Assembly (NCBI GenBank): GCA_024114885.1
Contig: CP099419.1
Location: 2,666,001-2,730,000, forward strand
From: Septoria linicola
Taxonomy: Eukaryota; Ascomycota; Dothideomycetes; Mycosphaerellales; Mycosphaerellaceae
Length of the DNA: 64,000 nt
Direction of reading: 5' to 3'
Below, in pieces: positions 55,843 to 64,000 of this stretch. The translations under genes and the position numbers were made by a program. The number at the start of each line of letters is the position of its first letter. Position 1 is the first letter of the stretch. The notes beneath the pieces were generated by a model. The model saw only the letters and a program-made list of their open reading frames with translations, had not been told where the DNA came from and ran no database searches.

Positions 55843-58077
55843 GCTCTCGTGAATGATCAAGAGCGGCCGAAGAGCAGCTTGTGGATCCTGCCTGCAGGCC
55901 AAACACATCAGAGTGAATACGCGACATAACTAGTGACGAGAGCAATGCTCTCCTGAGGATTGATGGTCCTAGCGTGACCATTGCTTGTCATGATGATATC
56001 CTGCGAAGACCTTGTCAGGCCGAGAGTCTTGGGTGTTGTTGTGACGCGTAATTGGCAAGTGCTGTTGGCGGTCGCTGTGCCTCAATATCGAGCTGAGATA
56101 CCAAGCAGAGCACCAATACAGCGATTCAATCTGAACTGTAGTCCTCGCTTCCTCACACGAGCGCACGTGTAGTCCTTACGATACAGGAGTGTTGGCTGGA
56201 GCGAAAGAAAGGTTTGGGAACGCATCCAGGCTACAATACTGGGGGCTGCAGGCAGGCCAAGCCCAAGCTTGCGGAGCTCACTTCGCAGCGATCACTTCAT
56301 CCACAACGCCAGCGTCCTAAACACAATCGCGCCACCAGGACGCAGTCCGTCTCCGTTGGCAGTGCCAGAATCTGTTGCCATGCTGATGTCTATTAGCAAA
56401 AGGCGATGGTCGAGGCCGCAACTGGCGGCCTCTTTAGCAGCCTGACTTGCTCGTGGAAGCAGCACAGGCACCAGCACCACAACAGCTGCTGTTCTTGCAT
56501 ACCAGGAGCCGTGCGTTGGCCTCGGGTGGGCTGACGCTCAGCAGTATCATCGCTCTGCTGCACGGTGAGAGACTCCTTCGAAGGCAGTCCGTGACGTGTC
56601 ACAAGAGAAGGCAGAAAAAATGTGGTCCATATCATTGCAGGCAACGCGTTGGGATGAACAACGAGAACGTGATGCACGGCCACCTTCCTAAGGCATACTC
56701 CAAGACCTTCCGCTGCGTCTGAGTAGGCTCGACGGTTCCGAAGCTGCCAATGACAATGTATGGCGCTTTCTGGCCGCCAGTGCTGCTCCATGCTACGCCC
56801 TCTTCCCTGTCCCTATTACCACGGAGAACCCCTCTCCCAAAACCCAGACCGTTAACTAGGCGGGAGCACGCATTGGATAGGACGAATCGCTGCGCCGCTG
56901 CGGACTGCTCATACCATCTGGCGGCGGGCGGTGTGGACGGCCTCCCAACACTGCCTATGTGAGCGTGCAATCGCAATTCCAGAGCAGACATTCTCGACTA
57001 AGCACCAGTGTCTTGATCGACGTTTGCGCTTGGTTGCTGGCCCATGCGGCTACGCAGTTCTCTGCCAGATTGCTCGGCTGAGCGCTGGAACTCGCGGCTG
57101 GGCTGGCTTTGTGGGAGTGGCCATCAGTCTGCGCAGTGCATAGCCCTGACGAGAGGCCTTTGGTAAGGACGACACTGGCGGCTTTGGAAATTGAAGTCAT
57201 CGATGCCGTGCACTTCATAAGAAGCCCATGAGTCCACTGATAGAATCTCCCACGTCTCTACTCGACTCAGTTATCACAGATCAATTGTATCTTACACATC
57301 GATCCACCTCAGCAGAACGACTTTGAACTGGTACGGATCACCGAGAGCACTGTTGAGGCCCATATATCACGACTGCATCTCGATTCAAGTGCAGGCTATT
57401 GCAGCGACGACAGGCAAGCAAAATGGACCACTGGCTACAGCGCATTCAGGCCCCCAATGCTTCAAAATTCATCATTCTAGAAATCAGCAAGACAATGGCA
57501 CGCCCAACGTCTCATGCTCGCGCTCGCGAGGCCCACAGCCACGAGATCCTTCTCCAGATCGCTAGCATGTCCCCGTTCGGTATGATGGCTCGCTAGAAGT
57601 CATTCCGAAGCATCACTGACAGTGCCGTAGACTTGAGCCCTCAATGCAAAACATCATTGCGTCGACAAGATATCTGATGAGAGCCGTGACTGACTAAACT
57701 CGCGGTCACATTTCTATCGGCACCGGCGTTGGCGTTGTTGCTAGATAACATGTGTATTCTGCTAGCATTTTTCTCTTGGTCCATACAGATAGACTGTTCA
57801 ACGCAGCATGAGACGTTCATATCTGCCGCGTCCCATCTCGAGCGTGTTACTCATGGATAAACGCTACTACGTTGAAGATATCGCTTTGTAGGAACGCAGT
57901 GAGTAGATCGGCATCATTAATCGGCGACCGTGATCGGCATCAAAGCGTGTCGAGAAGTCCAATGCCCCGCGGTGGGGTGACGTCCACAAAAATCTCCAGG
58001 TCTACAAATAACGGCGAAAAACGCTCTCACAACATCAGCAATTCCACAAAGATCAACCATATCATAAACTCATCAAA
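55843..58077. other. Long intergenic stretch with a possible decayed gene
   Basis: About 2.2 kb without an intact gene. Between 56393 and 57218 the minus strand has three overlapping frames of 87-132 codons in different registers, with coding-like fragments such as KAPYIVIGSFGTVEPTQTQ and GLRPGGAIVFRTLALWMK. I could not join them by plausible introns into one protein or name a family. The last 230 bases form the promoter of adenosine kinase. A 57-codon plus-strand frame at 57426-57596 is unconvincing. Confidence 0.4.
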
Positions 58078-59680
58078 ATGTCATCTGAGCACTCCTACGA
58101 GCTTCTCGCGCTCGAGAACCCTCTTCTCGACATTCAGGGCCAAGGGTATGTGTAGATTCTCCCGTCCAAGGCGACCGTGGTCAGCACGAGCTTGCACAAG
58201 CATCATTCAGTGGAAATTGACTGCACTGACAAGTCGTTCGACAGAGATGACGCCCTCCTCCAACAGTATGGCCTCAAGGCCAACGACGCCATCCTCGCCG
58301 AGAAAGATCACCTGACGCTGTACGAGGAGCTTATCAAGAACCGCGATGCAAAGTTGCTGGCAGGTGGTGCAGCCCAGAATACTGCAAGAGGAGCTCAGGT
58401 ACGTTTGAATGATTCATGGAGTGCTGGAGCCAAGTAAGCAGCTATCGTGCTAGCGATCGGGGTCTGGCACGATACATGTCCAGACAGTAAAGCACATCGT
58501 TCGTGGTGTATGCCTAGCATTTCGCACATTGGCACCACGACGCATCGGCGGCACCTGAAAAGAGTCATGTCGCCGTTTGACAGCCCGCATGATTTCCGCA
58601 GCTGTCTTCTAGCGGCAGGGTTCAGTCGCATGTCAGCTGTTGAGCTTCGGAAAGTCAAGGGTAGCGCGAAATTACTTGCTGCGGCTCTAGCAAACAAGTG
58701 TGCGAGGAGAAAACGAGGCTGACATTGTATCTTGTTTGACAGTACCTTCTGAAGCCTGACTCTGTAGTGTTTTTCGGCTGTGTCGGTAAGGACAAATATG
58801 CGGATATCCTCCAAGAGGCGAACAAGCAGGCAGGACTTGCGGTCAAGTACCGCTACGACGAGAAAGAGCCAACGGGACGATGCGGAGTCATTATCACCGG
58901 GCACAACAGAAGCATGGTGACGGATCTTGCTGCTGCCAACGCGTACAAAATTGAGCACTTGGAGGAGAACTGGGGTATCGCAGAGAAGGCCAAAGCCTAC
59001 TTTGTCGGTGGCTACCATCTGACAGTCTGTGTACCAGCTGTCTTGAAGCTGGGTGAAGAGGCCGCGAAGACGAACAAGGTATGTTGGCGGGTATGATTGA
59101 CTGCAGATGACAAGAGCACTGACACGCCTCACAGCCGTTCATCCTTTCACTTTCGGCACCCTTCATCTGCCAATTCTTCAAAGAGCCTCTGGACCAGACC
59201 GCGCCGTACTGGGATTATGTTGTTGGAAACGAGACGGAAGCCATCGCTTATGCTGACTCGCACGACTTGAACACCCACGATATCCCAGCTATTGCGAAGG
59301 CACTCGCAAACCTGCCAAAGAAGAACACGCAGAGGAAGCGTGTAGCCATCATCACTCAGGGCACTGACCCAACAGTCGTTGCTGTTCAAGACGAGGGTGA
59401 TGCCAAGAGCTATCCCGTTCACTCAATCGACAAGAACGAGATCGTGGACACCACTGGTGCCGGTGATGCCTTCGCTGGCGGTTTCGTGGCAGGTATCGTG
59501 AAGGGTGAGAGCCTGGACACCTCAGTCGATATGGGTCAGTGGCTCGCTGCACTCAGTCTGCGCGAGTTGGGGCCTGCGTAAGTTTCATCCTACGATTCCA
59601 TTCTGCGGATGTCCGTCACACAATCAGCGCGCTGACGAGATAATAGGTACCCATTCCCCAAGCAGGCGTACGGCGCTTAA
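58078..59680 (+). CDS. ADO1: Adenosine kinase
   Basis: Phosphorylates adenosine to AMP in the cytosol, clearing adenosine made by the methyl cycle. Five exons, 58078-58145, 58245-58398, 58743-59078, 59135-59577 and 59647-59680, give 344 residues, the normal length for this PfkB-family enzyme. It opens with a SYELLALENPLLDIQG strand, has GLKANDAILAE, the GGAAQNTARGAQ substrate-lid motif, FFGCVGKDKYADIL, GRCGVIITGHNRSMVTDLAAAN, and NWGIAEKAKAYFVGGY. The anion hole and catalytic base are in DTTGAGDAFAGG, with Asp about 297. It ends YPFPKQAYGA, a family-typical terminus placed on a 34-base final exon. Introns are 99, 344, 56 and 69 bases; the 344-base intron is unusually long for this window. Confidence 0.95.
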
Positions 59681-62456
59681 GCATCGGGTCGTGAGAACTC
59701 GAGTCGGCGTTTCAACAACTTTCAACAATTTTCGCTTTAACGTGATACCCACACATCTTCCACGATGTGATTTAAAAGTCCGATTATTCTGCAACGAACG
59801 CACGCCGTTCCGTAGTAACGTAGCGGCATCATAGAGCGCGAGTCGTTTGTAGAAGCGAAGACATTGCGACATTGTTCCCATTGTTTCGCTAGCTCCGGTG
59901 CCACATGATCTCGATACGGGACAGGTCATTCAACCTCACAGGACTCTCGGTGGAGCCGGCAGAAGGTATACGTCGGGAGTCTGGAATTACGTGCCTGACT
60001 TGGAGGCGTGACTATGCCTATAAGACCTATAGCAGTCGTGTTATAGATCTTTCCGAGACATGCTGAAATGGTCTACTTGAGCTCGAAAGGGTCGTACGGA
60101 CTCTGTCGCGCAAACAAATTCTGTCACAGTGCTGATTCGGTCGATTCATTGGGGAAATGTAGTCGAGCCGGTCTGGGATCCCTGATGCAGTCATTTCTGC
60201 CAATGACCGGGCTGTTGGAAGTGTTCCCCACCACGTCAAAGTGTTTCATGCGCTGGAGGTGGCCGTAGTTGTCCTACGCCCAATGCTACGCGGTCGTATC
60301 CAAGGACATCAAGACGTTATTGGTTCGAGTGCATATAGATCGCGTGTGGACATGCTCGGGCAGGTTTAACAAACATCGTCGCTCGAAGACGTGCGTTGTG
60401 CAGCCCAGCCGACGTCTTGACATGCATGGAGCCGGCAGCGATCAACGGCCGAATGTGCCGATCAAACGATGAGGCTAAACTGTATCGTGTTAGCGGCGCT
60501 GAAACTATCGTTTCGCATGGGAAGTCTAGTCATGTGTGGCCAGAATAATGCGAGTTGAGATGTATGAACTACGCTTGAGCTGTCAGATGGAGATGTGTGT
60601 TTGAGATGGCTCAACTCCACCAGCTGGTCACACTGCAGGGTATACACTGTATCGCACAAGCCACGAACTCTGTGCGTCTTGGTGCGGCGCATATCCGAGT
60701 GTGGGACGCGGTATACGATGAGGGCTAGAGGCCACGTGAAGTAGAACTAGCCCATGATGATCGCGCTTGGGCCTTGAGGGCTTCGGAGAAAGTGTGCTGG
60801 CTTCACGATGCCTGCCGAGACGACGGCTAGCTCGCATCAAGTGACTGTCTGCCGCTGCAGCAGGTGCGTCTAGTTCTGCGAAGCGTCTGTTCGTAGCCAG
60901 TCGGAGAGGTCGTGGCCGGGATGTGGCATCAGGCACAAACGCTTTCTGCAGGTACGAGGCCCTGTGACATGCAGACTCCACCGGACACCAGACTTTCTGC
61001 GGATTGTTCGTCATTGCAGCATGTTCGCATGTTTTGAAGTAGGTGACGGTTGTCACAGATGCCAGCTTTGTGCTGTGCTGGTGGAAGGCCTGATGCTCAC
61101 GACGGAAGTGGGCCAACCAGGAATGCAAACTCTATCTTCACAACGACATCGGCGCATGCGTGAGAATTGGGTCTGCTCCGTCCGCCCTCATCCAGAGCTG
61201 GGTACCAGGATAGTCGACGGCACGGCAATCTGGAAGAGATCAAGGATACCCGCCATGGCCTTCAAACAGCAGCAACTCGTCGTAGTCGAGGTCTGAGCGG
61301 TACACTAGGCGCAGGTCCTGCACTCGAAGGCACTGCCACCTCCGGCCAATAACGGCACACACAGCACCGCTCTGGCTGACGCCTCTCTTGCGTTATGATC
61401 CCTGAGTCCTGAAGGTTGAGTGGCAGCAAACGGCGACGGCGATCTTGCGTCAAGCCAGTCTTCTGACCTCGCGAACGTTACGGTACTTATCGACTTAGCG
61501 ACTACTATACTGCCAACGGCAGCCCTCCTTTACTGTACCGCTGCAGGAACAACGGCTGCAGCACGAGACTATGAAAGCGGACGATTCCTAGCTTCCTCGT
61601 GGACTTGAGGCGTGGTTCGTCCATCTGGGCACTTCTGATCTGTATCTTGCCCAAGAGAGCCTCACTTTTGCTCGATCGAAGCCGACCGAGCTGTGATACG
61701 TCCAGCCCCGCCCACAATCTCAATCATCTGCCAGACTCTTGCTTCGCGTCTCACGCCTTGCGTTTTCGAATTCTAATCGCGAGCAAGGGCACGCTCTCGG
61801 CACTGCTTCCTTGTCCCGTGCTCGATACAACGACTCAGAAGCCTGACTGTGAGAACCTCATCAACCCCGCGCCACGACCGGCCCTGCTCACGAGATATCC
61901 GACTACACTTTGGCTACCCAACCATACTGGTGCATTGTCTACTTTGTGCGCACTGCCATTCCTTTGGCCTTGCAAATTTCCTTTCAAGCTGTAACGTTTC
62001 GTCGCTCGCTCAAGATCAGCTTCAAGAACATTCGTTTCTGCCCTCTTTTGCGCACCTCTGCCGACCGTCAGACTGGGCCGGCTGTGTACTCTGCACTCAC
62101 GCGAGACGGAGTCAACTCTCGAGCCGCATTAATCTGCCAGCCCAGCGGCCTTGGGCAGCATCCGGAACAGGCATCCGCAATCATAACCATAACAATCAAC
62201 TTTTCCTGCTCCACCAGGCCAACATATACGCCATCTCCGATCAACTCCAAGTGCTCGACACCATCAAGTTGAAGCTTGGACGACTTTGCCATTCAAGGTC
62301 GCACAAAAGGTACTCGTTCTAGTCTCAAACCGCTCTATCAGCACCCTCTACGCGTCTCCAACCGTCAATCTGGCGACTGTCTATGCATCACCGCCTTTCT
62401 CGCCGTTGGCGTCGACGCGGAAAGGGATAGAATACGGAGACCGTTACGATTCTGGA
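59681..62456. other. Long intergenic stretch, no gene seen
   Basis: About 2.8 kb. Frames of up to 166 codons occur on both strands but none shows a family feature, and they overlap each other. The last 600 bases are pyrimidine-rich and look like promoter and leader of the next gene, whose frame stays open back to an ATG at 62286. Confidence 0.5.
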
Positions 62457-63747
62457 ATGGACTACAATGACCCATCACGACGGCCGTACGCGCAGCAGAC
62501 CCCATATGGTGCCCAGCAGTCGCAGAGCAGTAGTGCTCAGCCGGGCAGCCAGTACAACACTCCTGGCGGGTCTGTGGAGCGCTTTAGGCAGTCTTCGGGT
62601 TACCTGCAACAGTCTCCGCAGACTGTGCCTTCGACTGCAAGAGCTAGCAGCGATGCGCATGTGTACGGCTTTGGGCAAGGCTCACAATATGGAGCTGGTG
62701 CAACCGCTGCAGCACAGTCGATGCAGTACGCCACAGATCTGCAGAGCGCGGACGTGCAGCGACAGAGCGATAGTTCGCAGTATCAGCAGTATGGATCCAC
62801 CCAAATGTATGGTATGGCACAGCCCACGCAACAGGCGACACAGTCGGCTTATGATCCCGTTTCACGATATTCCCAACGTCCCGGGACTGCATCCGAGACA
62901 CTGGCTTCTCAATTTGCGGCGTCACAAACGGCGGCACAGTATTACCTTGCAGGACAGTCGCTTCCGAGTGCGACAGTGCCCGAATTGGCGGCACCACACC
63001 TTCCATCACAATATCAGCCTTCTGCATACGCAGCCGCTGGACCTTCGTCCACATACGCAAGCGCGATGATGGATCCTACGCAACCTAGCGCCTACTCGTA
63101 CGCTACTGCAGCCCATCAGTATACGCCCAGCTCTGCGCAATCCGTAGATCAAGCTTTCGCCACTTATCAAAACCAGATTCGGACGCTGTTTACGAGTGTG
63201 CGTGATGGTTCATTGCGCGACGTTGGCTCACTGTTGATGGATGTCTCGCACTATTTGCTGGGCAATGCTGAGGCCTTGGGTAAGTCAAACATACAATCAT
63301 TCTTGTATTGCCTTTAGCTGAGCTAATTGCAGTGGCAGGCCTTACGCGCGACGACGATAACTTGCACGATGAGCGCATTCGACTCTGGGATGAATTCAAT
63401 CGGGCATGGCTCGTGACACTTGAAAGGCAGCGCGAGCTCACGCAAGAGTATGTGCGCAACCAAGGACTGCGCGAGCCACAGTCTATCATGAGCTCCCAGA
63501 TACTTGAACATCTATCGAGGGAATTGGTGCGACTTTGTGACAGCGTGGAAAAGCATGGGTTGGTCGATTATCAGATGGGAGTAGCGGAAGAAGAAATTAT
63601 GGATCGTAAGTGCTCCTTCCAATTCATGCTATGCACTGCTCGTTGCTGACACTTTCTGCAGTACTCATTCAATGCCTGAATGTACTGGACCCCGAGAGCG
63701 TGACTACTGGCGCAGAGTCGTCAGCGTCAGCTTCGAGAGATCGATAG
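62457..63747 (+). CDS. Conserved fungal Q/S/Y-rich protein of unknown function
   Basis: Three exons, 62457-63279, 63339-63605 and 63662-63747, give 391 residues. The first 240 residues are low-complexity Gln/Ser/Tyr/Ala (QQSQSSSAQPGSQYN, PSAYSYATAAHQYTP), prion-like in character. The C-terminal part is helical and conserved-looking: QAFATYQNQIRTLFTSVRDG, VGSLLMDVSHYLLGNAEALG, LTRDDDNLHDERIRLWDEFN, RELVRLCDSVEKHGLVDYQM and EEEIMDLLIQCLNVLD. I have the impression that such a C-terminal block occurs across ascomycetes, but I cannot name a domain. The second acceptor is ambiguous: AG at 63331-63332 would add Val-Ala in frame. I chose the ATG at 62457 because the composition changes there; 62286 is an alternative. 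Confidence 0.8.
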
Positions 63748-64000
63748 CGATAGCCAACCGGTCAGCCACTCAAACGGTCGACCTGATCCCCCTCGAGCAC
63801 CGCAAGGCCTCGCGGCACAACAGTCGGGCTCGCTACGATGCAATGTCGTGAGCCTCGGAGAGCTTCGGGGCAGTACTGCGCTGCGCATACTAAATTACTG
63901 TACTATGCTGTTTACACGATACCACTGTTACTCGGGGCGAGGATTCCAATGCATTTGACGGACTGCATGAAGAGATGACTAATTATAGCTTTGTACGCTG
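63748..64000. other. 3' flank, no gene seen
   Basis: Downstream of the Q-rich gene to the window end. Nothing recognised. Confidence 0.4.

Noticed and set aside
57426..57596. 57-codon plus-strand frame with a fair start context
   Set aside because: Too short and without any similarity or signal I recognise; could be chance.
60628..61128. 166-codon minus-strand frame in the long intergenic region
   Set aside because: No domain and low-complexity charged sequence; it overlaps other random frames.

Overview
The window is nuclear DNA of a filamentous ascomycete, most likely a Dothideomycete of the Mycosphaerellaceae type (an inference from overall protein character and gene style, not from a search). 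Genes have short GT-AG introns, mostly 50-150 bases with a few of 250-350, and initiator contexts that fit fungi.

The left third (1 to about 22543) is a gene-free, AT-rich block in which CA and TG dinucleotides are almost absent. This is the signature of repeat-induced point mutation (RIP, C to T in a CpA context on both strands). Inside it I can read the wreckage of a Gypsy-type LTR retrotransposon (about 1100-7700), an unrecognised single-frame coding remnant (about 9530-12390), and two Copia-type elements arranged head to head (12833-15560 on minus, 15564-21738 on plus). The Copia pair forms an imperfect inverted repeat with arms of about 2.6 kb. Four copies of a 24-25 base palindrome punctuate the Gypsy half, and a perfect 57-base-arm inverted repeat sits exactly at the right edge of the mutated block.

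The right two thirds (22544-64000) has normal composition and carries about 18 genes: an ACS-family MFS transporter (23611-25697, +), an F-box-like protein (26408-27172, -), a secreted histidine acid phosphatase-like protein (27432-28672, +), an SMP-30/lactonohydrolase (28740-30241, -), a small Dabb protein (30316-30733, +), a GFA/CENP-V-type zinc protein (30984-31549, +), an HSL-type alpha/beta hydrolase (32589-33780, +), an HsbA-like secreted protein (34167-34724, +), D-arabinono-1,4-lactone oxidase (35507-37291, +), a MetE C-terminal-like protein (37864-39078, +), an unrecognised protein (39174-39854, -), a fungal transcription-factor-like protein with an imperfect zinc cluster (40121-41699, -), the HOG-pathway MAPKK Pbs2 (42582-44615, -), a PIN-like auxin efflux carrier family protein (45964-47778, +), TAF4 (48751-50595, -), YSH1/CPSF73 (51134-53924, +), an arylsulfotransferase-like membrane protein (54032-55842, -), adenosine kinase (58078-59680, +) and a Q/S-rich conserved fungal protein (62457-63747, +).

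The first half of the gene region is accessory in flavour (transport, secreted or detoxifying enzymes, small-molecule hydrolases). From about 42 kb rightward the genes are mostly housekeeping (stress MAPKK, TFIID subunit, mRNA 3'-end nuclease, adenosine kinase). I see no secondary-metabolite backbone enzyme, no CRISPR array and no clear novel multi-gene system. The most unusual material is the structure of the RIP-mutated block.
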